The notes: generated from the letters alone by a model not told the origin. A stretch of DNA of 64,000 nt from Amazonocrinis nigriterrae CENA67 (GCF_016056305.1 NZ_JAECZC010000081.1:1-64000); one strand, 5' to 3'. Numbered from the stretch's first letter, positions 25,762-35,788 are shown. Made by a program: numbers and translations.

Positions 25762-27018
25762 CTATCTTTTACTCACTCCATCATTATCAATTGCACTATA
25801 ACTGTCATTACTCATCAATCCCAACCAAGGATCAGAATTAGGTGTTAAAAACAATTCTGCATAGACTTTTTCATTCAATGTATTAACATCACTTGTTTGA
25901 TCATTTGCTATAAACCATTGATGAATTTGCCCATGTAGCATATATTCATTTCTCACAGTATCCACAGCCATTGCTGCTTCAAAATTGCTTACCACACGCT
26001 GCAAACTTTCAGCATTTCCTTTTTCAAAACGTTTAGAAGCAATCAAAGCAATGCTATTTTTATCTAATTTGACATTATTTCTATATAGTTGAGCGATACG
26101 CCGCCATGTCGCTTCATCAGTAATTTCTTTCAAACCTGTAGAAGACAAATTCCTCAACATGGGTGCTTCTATAGCCATTTTAGTCACAGCAAGAGTTCCC
26201 GCAGTGGAAGCGTTGGGTGAATTATTATCAGGAGGCGTTTCTAATAAACGTGGCGGTGTGGCGATTCCCAATTTTGTTAAATCCTCATTCCATTGACGTT
26301 GAATAGCTATTAAACGCTGACGATGGTATTCACGTAAAAATTTTTCCCGTGCTGTACCTTGATATTTAGTAGATTCTTTCACTGCTTTTTCGCCATCAAT
26401 TAACTGACGCAGAAAAGCAGAGGGACTATATAAACCTGGAATTGCATCAACAGGACGACCAGAACTATCTAAAATATAGTGAATACTATTGCCTGTAATT
26501 GTGCGTTCTAACTTGCGTCCATCACCAAAGTCTATAGTTACTTTCGGTGCTGAACGTACAGATTGCCAGTGTAAAATATAGTTTTGCCGCAGGTATTGAG
26601 ATATTTCTGCATTAGGATATAAAGCGATACGGAAAAAACGGCTGTTAGCGCAACTTAAATCTTCGTTAAGTCTTCCCAGTAAACGCAGTGAAAGAATAGG
26701 TTTACCACTGGCTTTGGCTGCGGTTTTTGCCTGTTCTAAGTCAGTGTACCAGTAAAGTTTAGAGGCGTAACAATCTTTTTGTTGGCAAAGTGCGTCTAAA
26801 GCTTGACGCATTTGGGGTGAAGGATTATTAAGTTCTTTGGCGTAGGTGCTGATAAACTTTTCTAAACCCCCTGGGCCTTGAGTTCGCAGTTGAACAGCTT
26901 GTTGTGTAAGTTGTACAGGGTTTGTGGCAGATGTTTTAACATAGGTTGTTCCCAAAAAACCTGTACCAACAATAATCACAGCAATTGCAGATTTCATTAA
27001 TTTTAACTTCATAGACAA
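25762..27018 (-). CDS. Exported protein with thioredoxin-fold-like region, unknown function
   Basis: 418 residues. The N terminus (KLKLMKSAIAVIIVGTGFLGTTYV) is a signal peptide or membrane anchor. The central part, YTDLEQAKTAAKASGKPILSLRLLG and YLRQNYILHWQSVR, has the layout of a thioredoxin-like domain (compare DUF255 proteins), but there is no CxxC; Cys occurs only singly (ALCQQKDC, LSCANS). The C-terminal half is helical and carries GNAESLQRVVSNFEAAMAVDT. It would act in the periplasm or lumen. No neighbour gives a clue. Confidence 0.6.
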   Translation of the reverse strand: MSMKLKLMKSAIAVIIVGTGFLGTTYVKTSATNPVQLTQQAVQLRTQGPGGLEKFISTYAKELNNPSPQMRQALDALCQQKDCYASKLYWYTDLEQAKTAAKASGKPILSLRLLGRLNEDLSCANSRFFRIALYPNAEISQYLRQNYILHWQSVRSAPKVTIDFGDGRKLERTITGNSIHYILDSSGRPVDAIPGLYSPSAFLRQLIDGEKAVKESTKYQGTAREKFLREYHRQRLIAIQRQWNEDLTKLGIATPPRLLETPPDNNSPNASTAGTLAVTKMAIEAPMLRNLSSTGLKEITDEATWRRIAQLYRNNVKLDKNSIALIASKRFEKGNAESLQRVVSNFEAAMAVDTVRNEYMLHGQIHQWFIANDQTSDVNTLNEKVYAELFLTPNSDPWLGLMSNDSYSAIDNDGVSKR

Positions 27019-27511
27019 ATAGATTAAATATGAAAATTTATGTAGCGGATACTATTTTGGATTTTAGATTTTGGATTGGTAATTACTTACTTAGTATAGG
27101 TTCTGTGATTCCATTTATCGCATTTTTTCAAATTGTATAAAATTAGAATTCTTACTTCATTATATGCCGCCCACATTATTTGTCTAGTTTTTAGTTACTT
27201 ATTTTATATTTATTTTGGTGTACTGCTTAAATTAAAAAATGGTAATTAACCTGATTGTAGATTAATTAAGTTTTCAAAAATAAAACCTGCAATTTCCGAA
27301 CTTAGTTGAGATGGATTTGTATCTATATGTTTTCTATAAGAATATTTTTACTATAAAAATAAAAAGAGGGCTGCTATATTTGCTATTAGTCTAAGTAAAG
27401 TAATAGGGTAAGGATGGATTTTTTGCCCTGGATGCACCTGCTATTATTAGTTCTAAAGCTAAAATAGCTGTAACAAAACAATTAAATATACATTTGTGAG
27501 AAATCCGGCTT
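27019..27511. other. Divergent intergenic region
   Basis: 493 bp between the exported-protein gene (minus) and the deacetylase-type gene (plus). It is AT-rich and should contain both promoters. No repeat or RNA gene recognised. Confidence 0.5.
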
Positions 27512-28444
27512 ATGCTGCCAATCATTTATTCTGACGAATTTCTGGAACACAAAACTGGAAGATACCATCCAGAAACACCAGAACGCTTGACGGCGATCGC
27601 CAATACTCTAAAAAAAGCTGTCTTTGCAGAAAAACTTGCTTGGCTTGCACCCACACCAGTAGCAGAAAAACCATCGCTGATGCCTTTGTTGGTCAAGGCT
27701 CATACCCCAGCTTACATTAAAAAACTTTGGGAAATAGCCTCTACTGGCGGAGGTTATTTAGATGGTGATACGCCTGTTTCACCGCGCAGTTATGATGTGG
27801 CATTGTTGGCGGTGAGTGCTTGGCTAGATGGAGTTGATGCAGTGCTAGGAACAGCCAATCCGGCTTTTGTTTTAGCACGTCCACCAGGACACCATGCTGA
27901 AAGTGATGCCGGAATGGGCTTTTGTTTATTTTCCAATGCCGCGATCGCAGCTTTATATGCCCTAGAACAACCAGGAATTAACCGCGTTGCTGTCCTTGAT
28001 TGGGATGTACATCATGGTAATGGTACTCAAGCGATCGTGGAAACTAACCCACAAATTGCCTACTGTTCTCTACATCAGTATCCCTGTTATCCCGGTACAG
28101 GCAAAGCAACTGAGCGTGGCTTTCATAATAATGTCTTAAATTTACCAATACCTCCTGGTAGTGACATCAGTGTATATCAGCCACTCTGGGAAACAAAGGT
28201 AGTACCATTTTTAGCCAACTTTCAAGCGGATTTATTGATTGTCAGTGCCGGTTATGATGCTAATGCAGAAGACCCTTTGGCAAGTATCAATTTACAACCA
28301 GAAGATTATGCTTTATTCACAGAATATTGTTTAGGACTAACTCGTAAAATTATATTTGGCTTGGAAGGTGGCTACGATTTTTCAACACTTTCTCAATCAG
28401 TTTTAGCAACAATTGAACAGTGCTTAATTTCAGAGGATATTTAA
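27512..28444 (+). CDS. Histone-deacetylase-family (class II/AcuC-type) hydrolase
   Basis: 310 residues. All active-site parts are present: RPPGHHAE (His pair about 127-128), DWDVHHGNGT (zinc Asp and His about 165 and 167), SAGYDA (third zinc ligand, about 250) and the GLEGGYD Tyr near 292. Bacterial members remove acetyl groups from polyamines or lysines, or act on other acyl amides; the substrate here is unknown. It is cytosolic and transcribed alone. Confidence 0.9.
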   Translation: MLPIIYSDEFLEHKTGRYHPETPERLTAIANTLKKAVFAEKLAWLAPTPVAEKPSLMPLLVKAHTPAYIKKLWEIASTGGGYLDGDTPVSPRSYDVALLAVSAWLDGVDAVLGTANPAFVLARPPGHHAESDAGMGFCLFSNAAIAALYALEQPGINRVAVLDWDVHHGNGTQAIVETNPQIAYCSLHQYPCYPGTGKATERGFHNNVLNLPIPPGSDISVYQPLWETKVVPFLANFQADLLIVSAGYDANAEDPLASINLQPEDYALFTEYCLGLTRKIIFGLEGGYDFSTLSQSVLATIEQCLISEDI

Positions 28445-28474
28445 GGCGTTGGTGATTTCAAAGATGAATTCACT

Positions 28475-28570
28475 TCACGCAAAGATAAGGCAGCGTGCCC
28501 TTGCAGTTTAGCCGACTTGTTCGCTCTCCTGCAAAAACGTAGGGTAGCGACTGCCGCACAAAGGCGCTAT
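28475..28570. repeat. Dispersed repeat (ACGCAAAG..GGCAGCG..CCCTTGC..GCCGAC..ACTGCCGC)
   Basis: The unit and its order recur with changes at about 60201-60280. It is noncoding and lies between the deacetylase-type and kinase genes. Confidence 0.55.
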
Positions 28571-28669
28571 TATATATATGCCTGAAAATGCATGTTTAAA
28601 AATATTAGCGTCTTCCCCACAAATAATTTTGATAGGAGATAATCATAGCTATTGCTGTGTAACACAAGC

Positions 28670-31600
28670 ATGACCAATCAAGAGCAAGGGATGAAGAACG
28701 AGTCAACCTCAGCAAGCAACGCTGATGTGAATTTCCTTCTCGGTGGGGGTGAAATGGGGGCGCGGATGCGGGAACGGGACTGGTCGAAAACCTCTCTTGG
28801 CCCAACACACCAGTGGCCCCAGAGCTTGAAAACTGCCGTGCGGATTATGCTCACCTCCCGTCAAGCAATGTTTGTTTGGTGGGGCGAAGAACTCATAAAT
28901 CTATATAATGACGCTTACAAGGCTATTATTGGCGGTAAACATCCAGAAGCACTAGGTCAGCCAGCTGAGTATGTGTGGCGCGAGATCTGGGATCAGATAG
29001 GGCCTCGTGCAGAATCAGCGATGCTGAAGAATGAGGGTACTTACGATGAAGCGCTGCTGTTGATTATGGAGCGCTTTGGCTACCCGGAGGAAACTTATTA
29101 CACATTTTCATATAGCCCGATTCCTAATGACCAAGGCAACACAGGTGGGATTATCTGCGCGAATACAGATGACACCCAGCGGATCATTGGTGAACGTCAG
29201 TTGACACTGTTGCGAGAACTGGCGGCTAGGACAGCAGATGCACGGACATTCGAGTCAGCCTGCACGCTGAGTGTGAATTGTTTGGAAACCAACCCTTACG
29301 ATTTACCCTTTGCCATGATTTATCTGGTTGAGCCAGATAAACAGCAGGTTTTTTTGGCTGGAAGGTGTGGTATCGAGCAAAACCATGTAGCAGCCCCTGA
29401 AACAGTCGCTCTTGATGCTGATGGAATTTGGCCCTTTGGCGAAGTTATCAAAACCCATAAAGCCAGCTTGGTGGAAAATTTGCCAGCGTATTTTAGTAAT
29501 TTACCTTGTGGTGTTTGGCAGCGATCGCCCCATCAAGCTGTGGCTGTACCCATTGCACCATCCGGCCAGACAGGAAAAGCTGGTATACTAATTGCTGGTT
29601 TGAACCCGTTTAGGCTGTTCGACAACAACTATAGAGGATTTCTCGAACTGGTTGCATCTCAAATCGCAGCCAGCATCGCCAATGCTCAAGCTTACGAAGA
29701 AGAACGCAAACGTGCCGAAGCGTTAGCAGAAATTGACCGTGCGAAAACTGTCTTTTTCAGCAACGTCAGTCACGAATTCCGTACCCCCCTAACTCTGATG
29801 TTGGGGCCACTAGAGGAAACCTTAATTAATTGTGCCAACGTGTTACCACCCCATGAACGAGAACAGTTAGAAATGGTGCAACGTAACGGACTGCGCCTTT
29901 TGAAACTGGTAAATACTCTGTTAGATTTCTCGCGTATTGAAGCTGGACGCGTTCAAGCATCATACGAACCCACCGACCTTGCTACTTTCACCGCAGAACT
30001 AGCGAGTGTATTTCGTTCAGCGGTAGAACGAGCCGGAATGCAGTTATCAATCAATTGTCCTCCTCTGCCAGCACCAGTGTATGTGGATCGGGAGATGTGG
30101 GAAAAGATTGTCCTAAACTTGTTATCTAATGCCTTCAAATTTACCTTGGCAGGAAAAATTGCAGTCAGCTTACACTGGGCAAACGACCATGTGGAGTTGA
30201 CAGTACGAGATACAGGAATTGGTATCCCAGCAGCAGAAATCCCCCACTTGTTTGAACGATTCCACCGCGTCAAAGGAGCGCAAGGACGCACTTTTGAAGG
30301 GTCAGGAATTGGCTTGTCACTGGTGCAGGAATTGGTGCGAATGCATGGCGGAACAGTCCAAGTGACAAGTGTTGTGAAAGTGGGTAGTTGCTTTACTGTA
30401 TCAATTCCCACAGGTTCGGCTCATTTACCTACTGAGCGGATTCATGCCACTCGCACCTTAGCTTCCACTGCATTAGGCGCGACTCCCTATTTAGAAGAAG
30501 CTTTACGTTGGCTACCAAATGAGGTAGGGGAGCAGGGGAGCAAGAGAGCAGGGGGGGATATTACAGAAAATTACACATTAAATTCTTATCCTACCTCTGC
30601 AACTTCCCCTGTCTCTCCTGCTCGCATTCTCCTAGTTGACGATAATGCAGATATGCGCGATTATGTCAAGCGGCTATTAAGTCAACAGTATGAGGTGGAA
30701 GCTGTAGGAGATGGTTTGGCTGCTTTGTCTGCTGCGCGTGGGCGTGTGCCCGATTTGGTATTGACAGATGTAATGATGCCTGGACTAGATGGCTTTGGAC
30801 TGTTGCAAGCATTACGGGCCGATCCGCAGATGAGAAAAGTTCCCATCATCATGCTATCGGCAAGGGCAGGAGAAGAAGCACGGGTGGAAGGGTTAGAAGC
30901 AGGGGCCGATGATTACCTGATTAAACCGTTCTCCGCCCGTGAATTGTTGGCGCGGGTAGAGGCAGCCTTAAAAATGACTCGGCTGCGGCACGAGGCCATG
31001 GAACGTGAGCAAGATTTGCGAATTGAAGCCCAGGTAGCAAAAGCACATTTAGAGAGAGTCGTAGCTGGCATCCAAGACCAGTTTTTTGTGTTGGATCGCC
31101 AGTGGCGTTATACCTTTGTGAATGACCGAGTGGCAGAAGTTGTTGGTAAGCCCAAGGAAGAACTGCTAGGTAGGAACATTTGGGAAGTATTTCCCGATAT
31201 CGTCGCCAGCGAATTTGATACTCAAGTTCATCAGGCGATCGCCCAACAAACCACTGTCAGATTTGAGTACTTTTATCCAACTTGGGGTCGCTGGTTTGAG
31301 AATCGCATCTATCCCTTTGATGACGGTGTAAGTGTGTTTGTGACCGATATTAGCGATCGCAAACAAGCTGAAAAAATTATGCGGGAAAATGAAGAGCGCT
31401 TCCGCAACATGGCTGATAATGCCCCCTTCATGGTCTGGGTGACAGACACCAATGGCAAGTGTACCTTCCTCAGCAAAAGCTGGTACGATTTTACAGGTCA
31501 AACCAAGGACACAGGTTTGGAATTTGCCTGGTTGAATGCTGTACATCCAGAGGACTGGAATTATAGCACGAATGTGTTTTTGCAAGCAAGCGAACGCCGT

Positions 31601-32938
31601 GAACCTTTTGTTGTGGAGTACCGCTTATTGCGTACTGACGGCGAATATCGCTATTGCATGGATGCCGGTAGCCCTTGGTTTGGGGAGGATGGTCAGTTCA
31701 AAGGTTACATCGGTTCAGTAATTGACATTTCCGAACGCAAAGCCGCAGAAGCTCAACGCGATCGCCTGCTGCAACTTGAGCAAACAGCCAGAGCCGAAGC
31801 CGAAAGAGCCAACCGTATTAAAGATGAATTTTTAGCTGTATTATCCCATGAATTGCGATCGCCTCTCAATCCTATTCTCGGTTGGGCGAAACTCTTACAG
31901 ACCCGTGAATTTGAGCCAACAGCATTCAAAAATGCTATTGCCACCATTGAGCGCAATGCTAAATTACAAGCTCAACTCATTGAAGATTTGCTGGATGTCT
32001 CTCGAATTTTACAAGGCAAAGTTAACCTCAACATCGCTTCTGTCAACTTAGTGTTCGTAATTGAAGCAGCATTGGAAACAGTGCGGTTGGCAGCTGAAGC
32101 TAAAAATATTCAAATTAAAACCATATTGGATGCTTCTGTAGAGCCAGTTTTGGGTGATTCCGGTCGTTTACAACAAGTGTTCTGGAATCTATTATCGAAT
32201 GCTGTCAAATTCACTCCTGAAAAAGGAAAAATACAAATTCACCTAGAGCGCATTGACACTCAAGCTCAGATTATCGTCAGCGACACAGGTAAGGGAATCA
32301 GCCCCCAATTCCTGCCTCATGTGTTTGAATATTTCTGTCAAGCTGACAGTACCACAACCCGGAAGTTTGGCGGCTTGGGATTAGGCTTAGCAATTGTCCG
32401 TCACCTAGTAGAATTACATGGTGGGAGCGTTTGGGCAGAAAGTCCTGGTGAACAACAGGGAGCGACTTTTACAGTCAGGCTACCATTAATTCACAGAGAA
32501 TTAGCGACAACAAAAGATATAAATCCTGATTTAAATACTGCTCCGACAACTGAAATCCTGACAGGCATTCACATCTTAGTCGTAGACGATGACGCAGATA
32601 CCCGCGACTTCCACACATTTGTACTAGAGCAGTTTGGAGCTAGCGTCACCGCCGTTGCATCAGCCAAGGATGCACTAGAAGCATTTGCACAAACACAGCC
32701 AGATATTTTACTCAGTGATATTGGAATGCCAGAGATGGATGGCTATATGTTGATGCACCAAGTTAAAGCATTACAAACAGGGCAAAGTAAACTGATACCA
32801 GCGATCGCTTTAACTGCTTATGCCGGAGAAACCAACATTGAACAAGCCATGAAAGCCGGCTTTCAAATGCATCTGTCCAAACCCATCGAACCAGAAGAGT
32901 TAGTCACAGCAATTACAACGTTGATTGATAGGATATAG
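28670..32938 (+). CDS. Double hybrid sensor histidine kinase (PAS-GAF-HK-REC-PAS-PAS-HK-REC)
   Basis: About 1422 residues. The order is: PAS-like sensor (SLKTAVRIMLTSRQAMFVWWG, about 45-170), GAF-like (180-350), HisKA with FSNVSHEFRTPLTL (His about 367), HATPase (NLLSNAFKFT, DTGIGIP, GSGIGLSL), REC with LLVDDNAD and LTDVMMPG (Asp about 700), two PAS (785-1040), second HisKA LSHELRSPL (His about 1058), HATPase, and a C-terminal REC with VVDDDAD and SDIGMPEMDG (Asp about 1348). It is soluble, with no membrane segment. The linker before the first REC (EVGEQGSKRAGGD) is encoded by a GGGGAGCA-type repeat tract (30526-30560). The start is uncertain: ATG 28670 chosen, with TTG 28652 and ATG 28691 also possible. 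Confidence 0.88.
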   Translation: MTNQEQGMKNESTSASNADVNFLLGGGEMGARMRERDWSKTSLGPTHQWPQSLKTAVRIMLTSRQAMFVWWGEELINLYNDAYKAIIGGKHPEALGQPAEYVWREIWDQIGPRAESAMLKNEGTYDEALLLIMERFGYPEETYYTFSYSPIPNDQGNTGGIICANTDDTQRIIGERQLTLLRELAARTADARTFESACTLSVNCLETNPYDLPFAMIYLVEPDKQQVFLAGRCGIEQNHVAAPETVALDADGIWPFGEVIKTHKASLVENLPAYFSNLPCGVWQRSPHQAVAVPIAPSGQTGKAGILIAGLNPFRLFDNNYRGFLELVASQIAASIANAQAYEEERKRAEALAEIDRAKTVFFSNVSHEFRTPLTLMLGPLEETLINCANVLPPHEREQLEMVQRNGLRLLKLVNTLLDFSRIEAGRVQASYEPTDLATFTAELASVFRSAVERAGMQLSINCPPLPAPVYVDREMWEKIVLNLLSNAFKFTLAGKIAVSLHWANDHVELTVRDTGIGIPAAEIPHLFERFHRVKGAQGRTFEGSGIGLSLVQELVRMHGGTVQVTSVVKVGSCFTVSIPTGSAHLPTERIHATRTLASTALGATPYLEEALRWLPNEVGEQGSKRAGGDITENYTLNSYPTSATSPVSPARILLVDDNADMRDYVKRLLSQQYEVEAVGDGLAALSAARGRVPDLVLTDVMMPGLDGFGLLQALRADPQMRKVPIIMLSARAGEEARVEGLEAGADDYLIKPFSARELLARVEAALKMTRLRHEAMEREQDLRIEAQVAKAHLERVVAGIQDQFFVLDRQWRYTFVNDRVAEVVGKPKEELLGRNIWEVFPDIVASEFDTQVHQAIAQQTTVRFEYFYPTWGRWFENRIYPFDDGVSVFVTDISDRKQAEKIMRENEERFRNMADNAPFMVWVTDTNGKCTFLSKSWYDFTGQTKDTGLEFAWLNAVHPEDWNYSTNVFLQASERREPFVVEYRLLRTDGEYRYCMDAGSPWFGEDGQFKGYIGSVIDISERKAAEAQRDRLLQLEQTARAEAERANRIKDEFLAVLSHELRSPLNPILGWAKLLQTREFEPTAFKNAIATIERNAKLQAQLIEDLLDVSRILQGKVNLNIASVNLVFVIEAALETVRLAAEAKNIQIKTILDASVEPVLGDSGRLQQVFWNLLSNAVKFTPEKGKIQIHLERIDTQAQIIVSDTGKGISPQFLPHVFEYFCQADSTTTRKFGGLGLGLAIVRHLVELHGGSVWAESPGEQQGATFTVRLPLIHRELATTKDINPDLNTAPTTEILTGIHILVVDDDADTRDFHTFVLEQFGASVTAVASAKDALEAFAQTQPDILLSDIGMPEMDGYMLMHQVKALQTGQSKLIPAIALTAYAGETNIEQAMKAGFQMHLSKPIEPEELVTAITTLIDRI

Positions 32939-33132
32939 AAGAGTAAACTACCTATCTAGGATTGCACGGTAGGCGATTTTTTGTTGTCCAAGATTGAGCG
33001 ATCGCTGACAAATATTTGTCATAGTTCATGTATTTATAGCTGTCGCCAGTACTGTTAGGACATCAACAGATGATAAAACCTAGACACAAAAAGACTTTTC
33101 ACCCAGTCACCAGTCACCAGTCCCTAACTATA

Positions 33133-33708
33133 TTACCAAATTTTTTCTAATTGTAAAACAAACCCATTGAGAACATCTTCCCCTGATAAAGTTGCAGGAG
33201 ATTCCAAAACCTCAACCTCTTTCCCTTGTCTATAGATTTCTACTTGTCGAGATTTACGATTAATTAAAAAACCTAAACTTACACCATTATCTAGATATTC
33301 CTTCATCTTTTCTTGAGTTGCTTTCAAACTATCACTTGGCGAAAGTAACTCAATAACAAAATCAGGACAAATGGGGGGAAACTTTTCTTTTTCCTCTTCA
33401 GTTAAAGTATTCCATCGTTCTAACTTGATCCAAGCAGCATCAGGGGAACGATCTGCACCGTTAGGTAGTTTAAAACAGGTAGAGGAATCAAAAGCAATGC
33501 CTGTTCCATCAGTATCAGTCCAATTCATCAATTGTTGAGTTAGTCTACCATTACGATTTCCCGTTTCTCCTCCGGTAGGTGGCATGATAATTAACTCTCC
33601 CGTAGCAGTACGTTCAAATTTCAAGTCCTGGTTTGCTTGACACAACTTGAAAAACTGCTCATCTGTGAGTTCCAGCACTGGTTTGAGGTTGACGGTTAGG
33701 GCGTTCAT
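33133..33708 (-). CDS. Uma2-family (DUF820) putative endonuclease, copy 1
   Basis: 191 residues from MNALTVNL. PD-(D/E)xK-type motifs: GADRSPDAAWIKLERW and CPDFVIELLSPSDS, then KMKEYLDNGV and QVEIYR. Uma2 proteins are abundant in cyanobacteria and have no settled role. It is highly similar to the gene at 35034-35609 over the full length. The start is taken at the Met shared with that paralogue rather than 33723. Confidence 0.85.
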   Translation of the reverse strand: MNALTVNLKPVLELTDEQFFKLCQANQDLKFERTATGELIIMPPTGGETGNRNGRLTQQLMNWTDTDGTGIAFDSSTCFKLPNGADRSPDAAWIKLERWNTLTEEEKEKFPPICPDFVIELLSPSDSLKATQEKMKEYLDNGVSLGFLINRKSRQVEIYRQGKEVEVLESPATLSGEDVLNGFVLQLEKIW

Positions 33709-33723
33709 AAGCAGGATGGGCAA

Positions 33724-34037
33724 TGAAGCCTAGAAATTACACTTATTTTATGATGCCATTATCAAATTCTAATCGCCAAGGCTAAGTGCAAGATGTGAGC
33801 GATCGCACTTCGCACATTCCTAAAAGCGATCGCTGATATAGCAAAGTGCTAAGTGCTGAGTGCTGAGTCAAAACCCAGTTATTTCAGGTATTTGAGCAAT
33901 CAATATTGTCCTAACACTTCTGGCTACGGCTATACTATGATTGCACGGTAGGCGTAGACGCGCATTAGAACAATGATCCGTGTATAGTTGATTTAGGTCA
34001 ACAAGCATATAAGCAAAATTTGAGTGCAGTAAAAATT
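33724..34037. other. Intergenic region with GTGCTGA heptamers
   Basis: Contains GTGCTAA GTGCTGA GTGCTGA at about 33846-33867 (heptamers of the type that appear inside the LpxB-like gene as ACTCAGC), several GCGATCGC sites and a TTGCACGGTAGGCG motif also seen at about 32963. No gene. Confidence 0.55.
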
Positions 34038-34271
34038 ATGTTGCAATCAATTGAAGGAGTTTACAAAGATGGTAAAGTACAACTTACAGAATTACCGCTC
34101 GATATTTCAGAAAGTCGTGTAATTGTTACTTTTTTAGAACCTAAAAAAAATCAACATAAACAACAAATAATGCAGTTTGGTATGTTTTCTGGAAATCAAC
34201 AATCAACAGAAGCAGATTTTCAAATTGCTGAATTTCAAGGGGATAGCGAGGACAGCTTAGATTGGTCATAA
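34038..34271 (+). CDS. Antitoxin-like protein of a VapBC-type pair
   Basis: About 77 residues from MLQSIEGVYKDGKVQLTELPLD. The N-terminal part resembles short AbrB/DUF104-like antitoxins (IEGxYKDGKVxLxELP, IVTFLEP). The acidic C-terminal tail (DSEDSLDW) is where such antitoxins contact the toxin. It ends 5 bp before the PIN gene start and overlaps its reading frame, as in TA operons. A TTG start at 34020 is also possible. Confidence 0.7.
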   Translation: MLQSIEGVYKDGKVQLTELPLDISESRVIVTFLEPKKNQHKQQIMQFGMFSGNQQSTEADFQIAEFQGDSEDSLDWS

Positions 34272-34276
34272 GTATA

Positions 34277-34675
34277 ATGAAATATGTCATAGATACTCAT
34301 GCTCTTGTCTGGTTTCTCAAAGGTAATCCACGCTTGGGTACAAATGCTAAAGCTATCCTTTCTAATCCTGATTCACAGTTAGTTCTTCCTGCAACTACTT
34401 TAGCTGAGGCTGTTTGGATTGTGGAAAGAGGTAAGACATCTATTCCTCATCCTCAAGATGTAATTTCAGTAGTAGAAGCTGACCCCCGTGTGGTCATTTA
34501 TCCACTTGATAAAGATGTAATTGAAATGACTATGCGCCTATATGCTATTAATGAAATGCATGATAGGCAAATTGTAGCTACTGCGTTAGTTTTAGCAAGT
34601 AAAGGCGATGTTGTGCAGTTGTTAACGTGCGACCAAAATATAACTGCGTCGGCTTTGATTGGTATTATTTGGTAG
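34277..34675 (+). CDS. PIN-domain toxin (VapC-type ribonuclease)
   Basis: 132 residues. The four acidic residues of the PIN active site are visible: Asp in VIDTHALVWF (about 6), Glu in TTLAEAVW (about 42), Asp in MHDRQIVATAL (about 100) and Asp in LLTCDQNI (about 120). VapC enzymes cleave tRNA or rRNA when released from the antitoxin. It is coupled to the antitoxin gene just upstream. Intact. Confidence 0.88.
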   Translation: MKYVIDTHALVWFLKGNPRLGTNAKAILSNPDSQLVLPATTLAEAVWIVERGKTSIPHPQDVISVVEADPRVVIYPLDKDVIEMTMRLYAINEMHDRQIVATALVLASKGDVVQLLTCDQNITASALIGIIW

Positions 34676-34687
34676 TTCGGAAATGAA

Positions 34688-34853
34688 GTTTATCCTAGCG
34701 ATCGCTGAAACTGCTGCACAATTAAGAGCAGATTCCAACTTGAGAACCCCAGATGCTATTCAGATTGCTACTGCTATTCGTGCAGGTGCATCATTTTTCG
34801 TAACTAATGATGCACGTTTGCCATACCAAGATGTATTGCTATATCTGCTGTAA
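34688..34853 (+). pseudogene. C-terminal fragment of a second PIN-domain toxin gene
   Basis: AIAETAAQLRADSNLRTPDAIQIATAI and SFFVTNDARLP are the last third of a VapC protein, with the third and fourth acidic residues. The first half is missing. It ends LLYLL where the sequence runs straight into a higA fragment on the opposite strand (junction near 34835-34853). Confidence 0.75.
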
Positions 34854-35021
34854 TTGCTCTTTGACCATCAATAATTCCTGAATTGTTAGATTAGATACTC
34901 CTAATATTTCCGCAAAACTTGCGGTATTAATATCTAAATCATCTAAAATATCTGCAATTACTTCGCCAGGATGTATTGGTCTTACTAATCTATCATCAGT
35001 AATATCTTGCCAATTATCCAT
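34835..35021 (-). pseudogene. higA: Truncated and frameshifted copy of higA
   Basis: Starts MDNWQDITDDRLVRPIHPGEV and DDLDINTASFAEILGVSN, about 90% identical to the intact higA at 37552-37863. One T is missing in the ATTTCC run, shifting the frame after QTIQE. The copy ends at ITADIAI, where it meets the PIN fragment. It lacks the C-terminal half. Confidence 0.8.
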
Positions 35022-35033
35022 AGTTATTAACTC

Positions 35034-35609
35034 TTACCAAATCGGTTCTAAATTCAAAATAAACCCTTGCAAAATATCCTCCCCTGATAGCGTAGCAGGA
35101 GAATCCAGCCCCTCAACCTCTTGTCCTTGCCGATAAATCTCAACTTGCCGAGAGTTGCGGTTAATTAACCAACCCAAACGCGCACCATTATCTTGGTATT
35201 CTCTCATCTTTTCTTGAGTTGCTTTCAAACTATCACTTGGTGAAAGTAACTCAACTATAAAATCAGGACAAAGTGGGAGAAATTTTGTTTTTTGTTCTTG
35301 AGTCAATGCATTCCAGCGTTCCAGTTTCACCGAAGAAGCATCAGGTGAACGGTCTGCACCATTAGAAAGTTTAAAACCTGTGGAGGAATCAAAAGCAATA
35401 CCCAGTTTATATTGCTCATTCCAAATCCAAATTTGAGCAGTTAGCCCAGCATTACGATTTCCGGTTTCTCCCCCGGTTGGTGGCATGATAATTAATTCTC
35501 CGGTTGCTGTGCGTTCAAACTTCAAATCGCGGTTTGCCTGACATAGCTGAAAAAACTGCTCATCTGTCAATTCCAGCACAGGTTTGAGGTTGATTGTTAG
35601 GGCGTTCAT
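35034..35609 (-). CDS. Uma2-family (DUF820) putative endonuclease, copy 2
   Basis: 191 residues, paralogue of 33133-33708 with about 80% identity by eye. It has the same GADRSPDASSVKLERW, CPDFIVELLSPSDS and QVEIYR blocks. The two copies flank the VapBC pair and the PIN/higA fragments, so recombination between them could delete or duplicate the interior. Just upstream of the truncated higA on the same strand. Confidence 0.85.
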   Translation of the reverse strand: MNALTINLKPVLELTDEQFFQLCQANRDLKFERTATGELIIMPPTGGETGNRNAGLTAQIWIWNEQYKLGIAFDSSTGFKLSNGADRSPDASSVKLERWNALTQEQKTKFLPLCPDFIVELLSPSDSLKATQEKMREYQDNGARLGWLINRNSRQVEIYRQGQEVEGLDSPATLSGEDILQGFILNLEPIW

Positions 35610-35788
35610 AAGCAGGATATAGCATGAAGCCTAGAGGTTACTTATTTTATAATGCCATCGCCTGTTGTGGAAGAGTGAGCGATCGCACTCCCCAAACTTC
35701 CGAAGAGCGATCGCTTATCCTATGATGACAGGGTAGGCGTGTCTTTTGACTCGCTGCTTTGCGGCTAAGCACTTCGTATTACCATTAA

